64,000 nt of DNA from Kofleriaceae bacterium. GTDB lineage: Bacteria > Myxococcota_A > Polyangia > Haliangiales > Haliangiaceae. The translations under genes were made by a program, and so were the position numbers. Location of the stretch: the NCBI GenBank assembly GCA_018058095.1, contig JAGPCO010000028.1:1-64000 (forward strand), read 5' to 3'. Position 1 is the first letter of the stretch, and each line of letters opens with the position of its first letter. The notes under the pieces are model-generated. The model was not told the DNA's origin, did no database searches, and saw only the letters and a list, made by a program, of their open reading frames with translations. Positions 29,152-37,812 of this stretch are shown here, piece after piece.

Positions 29152-30534
29152 TCAGCGCGCCGCGGGTGCGGCCACGTCGCGCACCACCGCCTCGAGCACG
29201 GCCGCGCCCCAGCGCAGGCCGTCGACCGGGATGCGCTCGTCGTGGCCGTGGAACATCTCGGCGAAGCGCAGCGTGCCGCCGCGCGGCAGCTGGACCGGCG
29301 CGAAGCCGTACCAGCGCGCGCCGGCCTGCGCGAAGTACTTGCCGTCGGTGAAGCCGGGGATGAGGTACGGCACCACGGTGGCGTCCGGCTCGAACCGGCC
29401 GACCTGGCGGTGGATCGCCGTCCACATCTCCGACTCGACCGGCTCGGTCACCATCGGCGGCGCCGAGCGCATGATCTCGAGCTCGACGTCGGCGCCCAGC
29501 ACCGCGCGCAGCTCGCGCAGCAGGTCGGCGTCGGTCTGGCCGGGCAGGGTGCGGCCGTCGATCTCGACCTCGGCCACGCCGGGGATGACGTTGGTCTTGC
29601 TGCCGGCGCGCACCACGGTGGGTGACGCGGTGTTGCTCATCACCGCGGCCAGGCTGCGGGCGATGCCGAGGTCGGGCAGGCGCCGGACCAGCGGCGCGAT
29701 GACGCTGGGACGGGCCAGCAGGCGGGCCAGCGGCCGGGCCAGCGCGGGCTGACGGGCGGCGATGGCGGCGAGGAAGTCGCGCACGTACGGGGTCTCGTGC
29801 ACCGGCAAGCGGGTCCGGGCCAGGGTGCGCAGGACGTCGCCGAGCTTGCCGACCGCGCTGTCGGCGATGGGCATCGAGCCGTGGCCGGGCGGGCCGGTGA
29901 CCCGGGCCTTGACCCAGCAGAAGCCCTTCTCGGCGACCTGGACCGGGTAGAAGGTCTGGTCGCCGACGTGGAGCGAGAAGCCGCCGACCTCACCCAGCGC
30001 GAACTCGGCCTCGACCAGGGGGCGGTGCTGCTCGACCAGGAACTTCGAGCCGAGCTCACAGCCGGCCTCCTCGTCGGCGACCGCGGCGAAGATGACGTCG
30101 CGCTCGAGCCGGGCGCCCGACCGGGCCAGCCGGCGCAGGATGGCGGTCGACATGGCCGCCATGTGCTTCATGTCGATCGCGCCGCGGCCCCACAGGCACC
30201 CGTCGGCGATGACCCCGGCGAACGGCGGGTGGGTCCACTGCGTCGGATCGGCCTCGACCACGTCGAGGTGAGCCGACAGCAAGAGGGGCGCCTTCTTGCC
30301 GGTGCCGCGCATCCGCACCACCAGGTTGGTCCGCCCGGGCTCGGCCTCGAGCAGCACCGGATCGAGGCCGACCTCACGCAGCAGGCCGGCCAGGTACTCG
30401 GCCGCGGCCCGTTCGCGTCCGGGTGGGTTGGTGGTGTCGATGCGGAGCAGCTGCTGGCAGATCGCCAGCGTGTCGTCACCAAGCGCGGCGTCGACGGTGA
30501 CACCGGCAGCGGTGGGAGGGATCGGAGCGGCCAT
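29152..30534 (-). CDS. M20-family zinc metallopeptidase (ArgE/DapE/ACY1-like)
   Basis: A 460-residue cytoplasmic amidohydrolase/carboxypeptidase. The metal site is intact: SAHLDVV (His and Asp), GRGAIDMK (bridging Asp), ADEEAG (catalytic Glu plus metal Glu), and the late His in PGFTDGKYF..G... GHDE region. The dimerisation lid domain begins near ARVTGPPGHGS. Length is typical for the ACY1/carboxypeptidase PM20-type branch. Substrate (acyl-amino acid or dipeptide) cannot be fixed. It converges on the kinase gene. The 255-base gap downstream to the ComEA-like gene shows no gene. Confidence 0.88.
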   Translation of the reverse strand: MAAPIPPTAAGVTVDAALGDDTLAICQQLLRIDTTNPPGRERAAAEYLAGLLREVGLDPVLLEAEPGRTNLVVRMRGTGKKAPLLLSAHLDVVEADPTQWTHPPFAGVIADGCLWGRGAIDMKHMAAMSTAILRRLARSGARLERDVIFAAVADEEAGCELGSKFLVEQHRPLVEAEFALGEVGGFSLHVGDQTFYPVQVAEKGFCWVKARVTGPPGHGSMPIADSAVGKLGDVLRTLARTRLPVHETPYVRDFLAAIAARQPALARPLARLLARPSVIAPLVRRLPDLGIARSLAAVMSNTASPTVVRAGSKTNVIPGVAEVEIDGRTLPGQTDADLLRELRAVLGADVELEIMRSAPPMVTEPVESEMWTAIHRQVGRFEPDATVVPYLIPGFTDGKYFAQAGARWYGFAPVQLPRGGTLRFAEMFHGHDERIPVDGLRWGAAVLEAVVRDVAAPAAR

Positions 30535-30789
30535 GGCCGGCGCACCCTAGCAGCTTGCCGAGGAAGGCCGCACGGGTTCCGCGGCCAACCTGCCGCGCCG
30601 CCGTCCTCGCGCCCGGCGGAGCACACGGCGGCGGCGTGACCGACCACCGATCTGGCGTGATCGGCGCAGGCCGAGTGAAGCCGACCGGGCACGCCAGCAG
30701 GCGGGCCCGGTCGACACCACGGGGGGAGGAACGGACGCGGTACGGTGACGGGGAGCTGGCCCTCGACGGGGGCGGCCCTGGACCGGCCG

Positions 30790-31347
30790 TCAGCGCGCGC
30801 CGGTCAGCGTGTTGTCACCCTTGGTGTCGAGGAATGGCTCGAGCTTCTTGAGCGTCTTGAAGCCGAACCCCTTCACCTTGCGCAGATCGGCGACGCGCTT
30901 GAAGCCGCCGTTCTTGGTGCGCCAGGCGATGATCCGCTCGGCCTTGGCCGGCCCGACGCCGGGCAGCTGCTGCAGCTGATCTTCGCTCGCGCTGTTGAGG
31001 TTGAGCTTGCCGGTCAGCGTCTTCTTGTCGGCGCGCGCCGACGGGGGCTCGGCGCGGTCGCCGCTGGCGCCGGCCGTGGTCGTGCTGGCCCCGGGCGCCG
31101 GCGCCGCGCTCGCCTGCGGCGGGCGTGCCCACGCGGCGGCCAGGGTGACGACGAACGCCGCCACCGCCGCCCACAGGCCGAGGCGCCGAGCTGGCAGCAG
31201 CTGCGTCGAGGCCCACGGTGCAGACGCGGGCGCCGGTTGGTCGCGCCGGGCGGGCGGCATCGGCGCCGCGCCGGTGTGGCCGGCCGCGACCGGCGCGAGG
31301 TGATCGATCGGGGCGAAGGACATCGTGGAGAGGATCTGGTTCGACAT
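30790..31347 (-). CDS. ComEA-like helix-hairpin-helix protein
   Basis: A 185-residue protein with one membrane segment (about 55-75, LGLWAAVAAFVVTLAAAWA), a disordered Ala/Ser/Pro linker, and a C-terminal DNA-binding domain LNLNSASEDQLQQLPGVGPAKAERIIAWRTKNGGFKRVADLRKVKGFGFKTLKKLEPFL. This is the two-HhH ComEA domain that binds double-stranded DNA in transformation. AGGAG lies six bases before the ATG. It follows a small protein gene (31396-31686) and the intervening 48 bases hold a (GGAA)5 run. No other competence genes are in view, so a role in uptake is inferred from the domain alone. Confidence 0.87.
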   Translation of the reverse strand: MSNQILSTMSFAPIDHLAPVAAGHTGAAPMPPARRDQPAPASAPWASTQLLPARRLGLWAAVAAFVVTLAAAWARPPQASAAPAPGASTTTAGASGDRAEPPSARADKKTLTGKLNLNSASEDQLQQLPGVGPAKAERIIAWRTKNGGFKRVADLRKVKGFGFKTLKKLEPFLDTKGDNTLTGAR

Positions 31348-31373
31348 GGGAGACTCCTGGGACGTGACGGTGA

Positions 31374-31393
31374 GGAAGGAAGGAAGGAAGGAA
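31374..31393. repeat. (GGAA)5 tetranucleotide run
   Basis: Five perfect GGAA units lie between the small gene and the ComEA-like gene, 27 bases upstream of the ComEA-like ATG. Copy-number slippage here could change the spacing of the leader. Confidence 0.85.
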
Positions 31394-31395
31394 CC

Positions 31396-31686
31396 CTAGA
31401 ACGGCAGCTCGGCCGCGCCGGCGGCCGGCCCCGGCGCGGCCGGGCTGGTGCTGCCGAGGCCACCGCCGCCACGCGCGCCGTGCGGCGTGCCGTCGCGCCT
31501 GCGCAGGTCCTCCTCGTCCATCTCTCGCAGCTGCAGCTTCTGGTTCGTCGGCAGCGCGTCGAGGTGGATGTTGATGGACTGATCTTGGTTGTAGAAGGCG
31601 GTGCCGACGCGCATCCAGTACGTGCCGCCTCCCTTCTTCTCGATCGGTGACAGGACCTTGAGCATCGGCTTGGACAGGACGGACAT
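31396..31686 (-). CDS. Small protein of unknown function upstream of ComEA-like gene
   Basis: A 96-residue soluble protein. The first 65 residues (SKPMLKVLSPIEKKGGGTYWMRVGTAFYNQDQSINIHLDALPTNQKLQLREMDEEDLRRR) form a compact beta-rich pattern; the rest is Gly/Ala/Pro-rich and probably disordered. Similar small proteins occur in myxobacteria, but I cannot assign a function. The ATG is preceded by AAGGAG. Its position just before a DNA-binding ComEA-like protein hints at a nucleic-acid role (weak inference). Confidence 0.68.
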   Translation of the reverse strand: MSVLSKPMLKVLSPIEKKGGGTYWMRVGTAFYNQDQSINIHLDALPTNQKLQLREMDEEDLRRRDGTPHGARGGGGLGSTSPAAPGPAAGAAELPF

Positions 31687-31877
31687 GACGGACTCCTTGC
31701 GTTGGTTGCGGTGGGCGAGCCTGAACAGCGGGCTCGGGCGCCGTCTTCGCAAGGCGCGGGCCAGGCACCGGCGCGCGGCAACGCCGCACAACCACTCGAC
31801 CCTGTGTGTCGCGCATGTCCGCGGCGCGGCCGAGGTCGTCCGCCGCCGCCCGCGCCGCGGACGAGCCGGACGCGGCG

Positions 31878-32915
31878 CTACGGCGCCACGGCCGCTGGCA
31901 GCGCGACGTCCACCACCACCTCGCGCCGTGGCGCGACCGTGACCTGGCGCCGCAGCATCACCGCGCGACCATCACCACCACCGGTGGTCCGGACCGGGCG
32001 GTGCCAGAACACCAGCGTGTACGTCCCCGGGGCGACGTCGGGCAGCCAGTACCGGCCGTGGGTGTCGGTGGTGGTGACGTAGGGGTGGGTGCTTGCGTAG
32101 ATCCAGGCGCTGACGTGCCCGGGAGCGGAGACCACGGTCAACCCCGGGCGGACCGCGGCCAGGCGCTGGGCCCCGGCCGGCAGATCGAGGGTGATCTCGC
32201 TGCGCGGCGCCGTCGCGGTGGGCAGGCTCACCAGGTCGAGCTCCTGGCTGACCGGGCCACCGTCGAGGGTGACCGTGCCAGGGGCGGGCAGGAGGATCTG
32301 CACCGGCGGGTCGAGCCGGCACGGCTGCAGCTCGATGGTTCCGCCCACGGCGAGCGGAGCCTGGCCGTGCGCCAGCGGTCGCCCGACCCGGATCTGCGTG
32401 AGCTCGACCACCACCCCGGCGACCCGGTGGTCACGATCGAGGCGCAGCGTGCGGTTGGCGACCGGCCCGCACGGGGTGGACAGCGTCGCCGGCGCTGACG
32501 GCGGGCTGGGCCACCGCACCGTGCCGACGATGGCGCCGGCGTCGGCGAACGAGCCAAACGCGTACGGCAGGGCTCGCACCGCTGGCGTGAAGTCGGCCTC
32601 GACCTCGTAGCCGTCCAGCGGCCCGGGAGGGGTCGGAGCGCCAGCGTCTGGCCGTGGTGGGAGCTGGCCCGCGGTGGCCGGGTCGCCGAGGTCGAGGGTC
32701 AGGCGGGTGCTGGCGCGGGCGAGTAACCCCGGTTCGTCGGCGCCTGCGCCTGCCGGCCGCGCCCCGCGCCGGTGGATCGCGCCCTGGCGCCCGGCTGGGT
32801 TGGTGGCCCCCGGCCGGTCCGGCCCAGGAGATCTCGCACCCCGGCCAGGACCGCCGCAGCCGAGCAGCACTCCCGCCAGCAGGATGTGCGTGGCTGGCGT
32901 CCTCGCCCCTTGCAT
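31878..32915 (-). CDS. Lipoprotein with C-terminal carboxypeptidase-regulatory-like domain
   Basis: A 345-residue exported protein. The signal ends TPATHILLAGVLLGC, a good lipobox. After a Pro/Arg/Gly-rich linker (about 25-95) the chain has beta-rich segments (AGAIVGTVRWPSPPS, TLRLDRDHRVAGVVVELTQI) and, near 280-310, TTTDTHGRYWLPDVAPGTYTLVFWH, a CarboxypepD_reg-like/plastocyanin-side domain frequent in surface and outer-membrane proteins. No catalytic motif is seen. It is divergent from the MYXO-CTERM protease gene across 173 bases. Confidence 0.74.
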   Translation of the reverse strand: MQGARTPATHILLAGVLLGCGGPGRGARSPGPDRPGATNPAGRQGAIHRRGARPAGAGADEPGLLARASTRLTLDLGDPATAGQLPPRPDAGAPTPPGPLDGYEVEADFTPAVRALPYAFGSFADAGAIVGTVRWPSPPSAPATLSTPCGPVANRTLRLDRDHRVAGVVVELTQIRVGRPLAHGQAPLAVGGTIELQPCRLDPPVQILLPAPGTVTLDGGPVSQELDLVSLPTATAPRSEITLDLPAGAQRLAAVRPGLTVVSAPGHVSAWIYASTHPYVTTTDTHGRYWLPDVAPGTYTLVFWHRPVRTTGGGDGRAVMLRRQVTVAPRREVVVDVALPAAVAP

Positions 32916-33045
32916 CCTCCCATGGTAGCGCGGGTTACGCGTCCTGCAGCCAGGCCGGGCCACCCACGCTGTCGACCCCACGCCGCACGGGCTGACATCT
33001 GCTGACCCGACGCGCTCTTGGCTGTTCCCGCGCCGGCCGGGTGCA

Positions 33046-33051
33046 TATAGT
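33046..33051 (+). promoter_or_regulatory. Possible -10 box (TATAGT)
   Basis: TATAGT within GCATATAGTC lies 37 bases before the GTG start of the metalloprotease; TGTTCC 17 bases upstream (33023-33028) is a weak -35 candidate. AT-rich hexamers are rare enough here to make this worth noting. Confidence 0.4.
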
Positions 33052-33088
33052 CGGCCGGCTACCCCCTCTTCTTTCCGTGGAGTCCAGC

Positions 33089-34528
33089 GTGTCGAACAGC
33101 AAGCAGTTTCTGGCGATGGCCGTGGCCCTGACCGCATCTGCGACATGGGTGGGACAAGCGAGCGCGCAGGGGGTGTCGGTCGGCGGTGGGCGCAGCTTCC
33201 GTGAGACCCACACCTGCGGCACCCGCCAGGTGCCGGGCCCGCTCACCCCCACGGTGTTCGGGCCGCAGCCGCAGCGGACCATCTACCTCAACCGCAACGG
33301 CGGCACCTACACCATCGTCAACGGCGCCACCAACTCGGCGACCAACCAGGTCAACCGCAACGTCCACGCTCAGGGACGGACCGGCAACGTCACCATCGCG
33401 CCGATGGGGGCTGGCTTCAACTGGGCGATGATCGCCGCCTGCGTCACCGAGCACTACCGGCCGTACAACATCCGCGTCACCGAGACCGAGCCGAGCTCGG
33501 GCAACTACGTCGAGGCGGTCGTTGGCGGCAACGGCACCGAGCTGGGCTTCGGCAGCAACGAGCTGTTCGGCATCGCCGCCGCCGACAACTTCTGCGGCGT
33601 GACCGAGCGCGGCGTCGCCTTCAGCTTCCCCGAGACCCACCGCGGGGTGCCGTCGTCCGACGTCGAGCTGTGCGCGACCATCGCCCACGAGGTCGGCCAC
33701 GTCGTCGGCCTCGAGCACGAGGCGCTGCCGGCCGACGTGATGTCGTACGTGCTGGTCGACGAGCTGCCGCGCGGCACGCTGAAGGACTTCGTCGACCAGA
33801 ACTCGCAGTGCGGCACCACGCCGCAGCAGACCAACCCGTGTTCGTGCGGCGGCGCCACCGCCAACTCGCACCAGCGCCTGTCCAACTTCCTCGGCGTGCG
33901 CCCGCTCGAGACCGTGCCGCCGACCCTGACCGTCAACGCCCCGAACGACGGCGGCACGGTGCCGACCACCTTCCAGGTCGACGCCGACGCCACCGACAAC
34001 GAGGAGGTCGCCGCGGTCACCGTCAGCATCGACGGGACCGAGGTCGGCTCCGACAGCACGCCGAGCGGGGACAAGTACCTCATCACCGTCAGCAACGTCG
34101 GCGAGGGCCCGCACACCATGACCGTGACCGCGCGCGACACCAGCGGCAACGAGGTCAGCGAGGACCGGAACATCACCGTGTCGCTCGACTGCGGTGACTG
34201 CGGCGAGGGCTACCGCTGCGTCGACGGCACCTGCCTGGTCGACGACGGCTACCAGTGCGAGGACGAGTCGTTCTGCGCCGGCGGCCTGTGTATCCCCGAC
34301 CAGGCCGGCATGATCTGCTCGACCGAGTGTGACCTCGGCGGCGACAACACCTGCGGCTCCGGCCTCGACTGCGTCGACGGCGGCGGCATCGGCGTGTGTG
34401 TCCCGGCCGCCGACGGTGGCGACGGTGGCGGCGGCTGCTGCTCGGCCAGCACCTCGCCGGCCAGCATGTTCGCCCTGGTCGGCCTGGTCGGCCTGGTGCT
34501 CGGTCGTCGTCGTCGCACGCGCCGCTGA
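33089..34528 (+). CDS. Secreted metzincin protease with MYXO-CTERM-like sorting tail
   Basis: An exported 479-residue protein. GTG at 33089 has GGAG six bases upstream and gives a signal peptide cleaved near GQASA-Q. The catalytic zinc site is HEVGHVVGLEH (His200, Glu201, His204, His210). An Ig-like domain follows (PTLTVNAPNDGGTVPTTFQV to VSLDCG, about 285-370), then Cys-rich EGF/delta-like repeats (CGDCGEGYRCVDGTC, CEDESFCAGGLC). The C-terminus is a Gly/Asp linker, CCSAS, a hydrophobic span and RRRRTRR, matching the MYXO-CTERM tripartite signal of myxobacterial surface proteins. It shares N-terminal order with the metzincin at 13.8 kb. Confidence 0.9.
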   Translation: MSNSKQFLAMAVALTASATWVGQASAQGVSVGGGRSFRETHTCGTRQVPGPLTPTVFGPQPQRTIYLNRNGGTYTIVNGATNSATNQVNRNVHAQGRTGNVTIAPMGAGFNWAMIAACVTEHYRPYNIRVTETEPSSGNYVEAVVGGNGTELGFGSNELFGIAAADNFCGVTERGVAFSFPETHRGVPSSDVELCATIAHEVGHVVGLEHEALPADVMSYVLVDELPRGTLKDFVDQNSQCGTTPQQTNPCSCGGATANSHQRLSNFLGVRPLETVPPTLTVNAPNDGGTVPTTFQVDADATDNEEVAAVTVSIDGTEVGSDSTPSGDKYLITVSNVGEGPHTMTVTARDTSGNEVSEDRNITVSLDCGDCGEGYRCVDGTCLVDDGYQCEDESFCAGGLCIPDQAGMICSTECDLGGDNTCGSGLDCVDGGGIGVCVPAADGGDGGGGCCSASTSPASMFALVGLVGLVLGRRRRTRR

Positions 34529-34625
34529 GCGAGCCTCACGCACAGCGCGCAGGTGCCGGAGCGGCGTGAACGCCGCTCGTGGCGCCTTGCTGAGCCGGAT
34601 CCTCGGCGCGTGCGTTAGGGCCCGG

Positions 34626-36182
34626 ATGTGGTCCGTTCGTCCTCTGGTCGTGTTCGTGGTGGGCGTGGCGGCGTGTGCGGCGTGGCAACCGCGACGGCGC
34701 GGGCCCAGCGCGGCCCAGCTGGCGCCGTTGCCGACGATCGCCATCGAGGCCGGCCCGCTCGGGCCGCTGGCGCTCGAGCCGGGCCTGGCCCTGGCCCCGG
34801 CCGAGGTGTCGCGGTCAAGGAACGCGCTGCTCGAGGGGCGTTACCTCGACCAGGCGCGGATCGACGCCGACCTCGCGGTGTTCGAGGCGGTGATCGCGAC
34901 GTACCTGCCGGCGCAGCCGGGCGATCTGCAGCGCCACGAGCAGGCGCGGGCGGCCGTGCGAGACCTGCATCGGCTGGCGCCGTACTCGATCGCCAGCGTC
35001 ACCAGCGGGCTGCGGAGTGCGGCCGCCGACCTCGACGTGTGTGTGATGTTCGCCGGCACCGTGGCACCGTGCTGGGGCGAACGCCCGGCCCGCCCGCGGG
35101 CCAGCGCCGCGTCGCCGTTCGCGGTGGGCCAGGCCGGGCCTGGCATCGGCCTGCTGGTGGTGCGTGACCTGCGCCGCGCGGACGACCCGGCCTGGCGCGA
35201 CTTCGCGACGGCCGCCGCGGCGCTGGCGACGGCGCCGGGCCTGGTGATCGATCTGCGCGAGGCGATCGGCGCGGATCCTCGTCCGCTGCTGTCGTGGGTG
35301 GCGACGCTGGCGGGGCCGGGCGCGCTCGCGCCGCTGCGGGCGATCGAGCGGCCGGCCGGTGCCGACGTGGACGTCGCCGCCTACCGCGCGCACTTCACGG
35401 ATCGCGGGCGCGACGAGGCGGTGTGGCGCGGCCTGGTGGCCACGGCCAGCGCCGACCTCGCCGTGCCGGCGCCGCCGCGGCCGACGCGACCGATCCACGT
35501 CGTGGTCGGGCCTGGCTGCGAGTCGGCGTGTGAGCTGGTCACGCGCGTCCTCGAGGCGTACGCGGGCGCGCTGGTGACCGGCGGCGTCGGCCGGCTCGGT
35601 CGGCTCGGTCGCGACGAGCCGGCGCTGCGGATCGCTCCGCACAGCCAGGCCGGGTTCTACGTGTTCGCCACCCGCTACCTGCTCGACCAGGCCATCGAGG
35701 CGGCGACCGGCCCGTCGGACGCCTGGCACGTGGCCCGCGCCGGTGATCCGGATCCGCGCTGGCCCGACGGCAGCGACGGCGACGAGGCGCCGGCCGATCC
35801 GCACCTGGCCTTCGCGGTGCGCGACGTCCAGCAACGGATCGCCACGCCGGCGGGCTGGCCACGGTGCGACCAGCTGTCGTCGGTCGTCCCGGCGGACGAG
35901 GGCCGCGTGCGCGGCACCAACTTCCTGGCTCCGGGGGTCTGCTCCGACCCGACCCGGACCCTCGTTCATGCCGACGTGCCGCTCAGCGCGCTGCGCCGGT
36001 TCCTGTCGACCTGCACCGTCCCCGTCGAGGTGTACCCGTACGGCGCCGGCGTCTTCCTGGTGCACGCGCCGCGCGCGCCGAGCGCGGGCCTGGTGGCGCA
36101 GATCGGCGCGAGCGCGCTCATCGACCGGGTCGAGGTCGAGTGCACCCACGAGCGCGGCCTCGACCACACGATCGGGCGGTGA
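34626..36182 (+). CDS. S41-like (tail-specific protease-like) lipoprotein
   Basis: A 518-residue exported protein. Signal MWSVRPLVVFVVGVAAC gives lipobox VAAC. Residues about 55-115 look like the helical N-terminal region of C-terminal-processing proteases. The core has GLLVVRDLRRADDPAWRDF, APGLVIDLREAIGADPRPLLS and IHVVVGPGCESACELVTRVLEAYAGALVTGGVGRLGRLG, where the ESACE Ser occupies the position of the S41 nucleophile. The Lys partner was not found, so activity is doubtful. The last 120 residues are unassigned and Cys-containing. It follows the MYXO-CTERM protease by 97 bases and converges on the next gene. Confidence 0.72.
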   Translation: MWSVRPLVVFVVGVAACAAWQPRRRGPSAAQLAPLPTIAIEAGPLGPLALEPGLALAPAEVSRSRNALLEGRYLDQARIDADLAVFEAVIATYLPAQPGDLQRHEQARAAVRDLHRLAPYSIASVTSGLRSAAADLDVCVMFAGTVAPCWGERPARPRASAASPFAVGQAGPGIGLLVVRDLRRADDPAWRDFATAAAALATAPGLVIDLREAIGADPRPLLSWVATLAGPGALAPLRAIERPAGADVDVAAYRAHFTDRGRDEAVWRGLVATASADLAVPAPPRPTRPIHVVVGPGCESACELVTRVLEAYAGALVTGGVGRLGRLGRDEPALRIAPHSQAGFYVFATRYLLDQAIEAATGPSDAWHVARAGDPDPRWPDGSDGDEAPADPHLAFAVRDVQQRIATPAGWPRCDQLSSVVPADEGRVRGTNFLAPGVCSDPTRTLVHADVPLSALRRFLSTCTVPVEVYPYGAGVFLVHAPRAPSAGLVAQIGASALIDRVEVECTHERGLDHTIGR

Positions 36183-36197
36183 GCCGACCGGGTGTGG

Positions 36198-37772
36198 CTA
36201 CGGCCGGGCCTGGGCGAAGTAGCCGTCGAGGGTGACGGCGGCGACCTCGAGGAGCGCGAGCGCGTCGGCCGTCGACAGCGAGGTGCCGTAAGCGACGCGG
36301 GCGCCGTCCGGGGTCAGCGACAGCCGCTCGACCGCGCCGAGCGCGTGTGATCGTGCGGCCAGGCCACGCAGCAGGGTGCTGTCGAGCACCCGCTGCCGCA
36401 TGGCGGTGACGCCGTCGGCGAACTCGGTGGCCTCGGCGGCCGAGGCGAAGCGCAGGTGGCCGCGCACGACGAAGCCGTGCTTGTCGACGGTCAGCGCGGC
36501 CGACCACCGCTGCGGCGCCGGCACCGAGGCGACGCCGAGGCCGACGTCGGGGATGGCCAGGCGCGGGTCCGACGACGCCAGCGTGAGGACCAGGGCCGGG
36601 CCGGGGTCGGGCCCGGCCTCCGCCTCGATGGTGAACATCCGGCCGAGCCAGGCCGGGACCGCCGTGCGGGCGACGGCGGTGTCGAGGTCGCCGGCGGCAG
36701 CGGTGGTCAGGCCGGGCAGGTCGCGCGGCTGTGCCAGCGTGAACCAGTCGGCGCGGGGGGACAGGAACACCCGGCGATCGCCCTGGCCGACGCGGGCGCC
36801 GGGGCGGCGTCGCCCGAGCAGGCCACCGCTGGCGGTACTCCAGGTCACCGGCGCGTCTGGCTCGTCGAGGAGGTCGCGCAGCGCGGGCCGGCCCAGGCGG
36901 GTCCGGCCGACCAGCGTGGTCGCGGTCGCGTCGCGTGGCGCCGGCGTGGTGATGACCAGGGTCTCGAACAGATCGGCCAGGTGCAGCGGCCGGTCGCCGA
37001 TGAGGGTCTGGTGATCGGGCATGGGGCGGAACAGGCGCTCGGCCGGCGCCTGCCAGCGCGTGCCGCGCAGGCGATCGAACCGGACCATCACCGCCACCAG
37101 CGCGCCGGCCGGCGCGTACGGCAGCAGGTTGGCGGCCGCACCGCCGGTGGGCTCGGCGCCACTGCCCGGCGTGCCGGCGCTGGCGGCGGCGCTGCCGTCG
37201 CCGACCCCGGTCGCCACGGTCGCCGCGTCTCCGCCGGTGGGGTCGGCGTCGGCGCCGGCGCCGATGGCCGCGACCGCGCCGGCGTCGCGGCCATCGTCGG
37301 CGCCGGCGTCGCGGTAGGCCCCGGCGACCAGGTCGGGGCCGGCGTCGGTGCTGGCGACCAGGTCGGGGCCGGCGTCGGTGCTGGCGACCAGCGCGGCGTC
37401 GGGGCGTCGGCGCGGGCGAGCGTCGGGCGGGGCGGCGTCGGGTGGGGCGGCGTCGGGCGGGGCGGCGTCGGTGCCGAAACCGCTGGGGTCGGGCGGCGGC
37501 TCGGGCGGGGCGCCCGGGTCGGGCTCCGTCGGTGCGACCGCGCTCGGTGTCGGGGTGGTCTCCACCTCGGGCGGCAGGGCCGTGACGGTGGGGGCCGCCG
37601 GGGCCAGCTCGATGTCGACCAGCGAGGTCGAGCCGGCGCCGTCCGGCCGGGCCTCGACGGCGCAGCGGCCGACCAGGGCGGCGGCGAGGTGCAGCGCAGC
37701 CGAGGCCAGGACGGCGCGGCGGGGCCAGCGGCGGTCGAACTCGGGCCGGGCTGGCAGGGTGGTGCGCGTCAC
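36198..37772 (-). CDS. TonB-like membrane-anchored protein with low-complexity linker
   Basis: A protein of about 524 residues. The N-terminus has RRWPRRAVLASAALHLAAALVG, a membrane anchor with the look of TonB-type proteins, followed by a long Ala/Pro/Asp/Gly linker with repeats (AAPPDAAPPDA, STDAGPDLVA). From about residue 240 a globular part follows (LVAVMVRFDRLRGTRW, IGDRPLHLADLFETLVITTP, RRVFLSPRADWFTLAQP), with no family I can name. GTG at 37772 is preferred. An in-frame ATG at 37814 would give MSECYCEG but overlaps the start codon of the divergent gene by two bases, leaving no leader. Confidence 0.68.
   Translation of the reverse strand: MTRTTLPARPEFDRRWPRRAVLASAALHLAAALVGRCAVEARPDGAGSTSLVDIELAPAAPTVTALPPEVETTPTPSAVAPTEPDPGAPPEPPPDPSGFGTDAAPPDAAPPDAAPPDARPRRRPDAALVASTDAGPDLVASTDAGPDLVAGAYRDAGADDGRDAGAVAAIGAGADADPTGGDAATVATGVGDGSAAASAGTPGSGAEPTGGAAANLLPYAPAGALVAVMVRFDRLRGTRWQAPAERLFRPMPDHQTLIGDRPLHLADLFETLVITTPAPRDATATTLVGRTRLGRPALRDLLDEPDAPVTWSTASGGLLGRRRPGARVGQGDRRVFLSPRADWFTLAQPRDLPGLTTAAAGDLDTAVARTAVPAWLGRMFTIEAEAGPDPGPALVLTLASSDPRLAIPDVGLGVASVPAPQRWSAALTVDKHGFVVRGHLRFASAAEATEFADGVTAMRQRVLDSTLLRGLAARSHALGAVERLSLTPDGARVAYGTSLSTADALALLEVAAVTLDGYFAQARP
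37324..37383. repeat. 30-bp coding tandem repeat (2 copies)
   Basis: Two exact 30-base copies encode the repeated LVASTDAGPD in the linker of the TonB-like protein. Shorter 15-base repeats (GCGTCGGGCGGGGCG type) follow at about 37433-37470. Confidence 0.85.
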
Positions 37773-37812
37773 GAACTCGACCGGGGATGCACCCTCGCAG
37801 TAGCATTCCGAC

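Noticed and set aside
34626-36182. Calling the S41-like lipoprotein an active protease
   Set aside because: A Ser at the right place is seen but the Lys partner is not, so only fold similarity is claimed.
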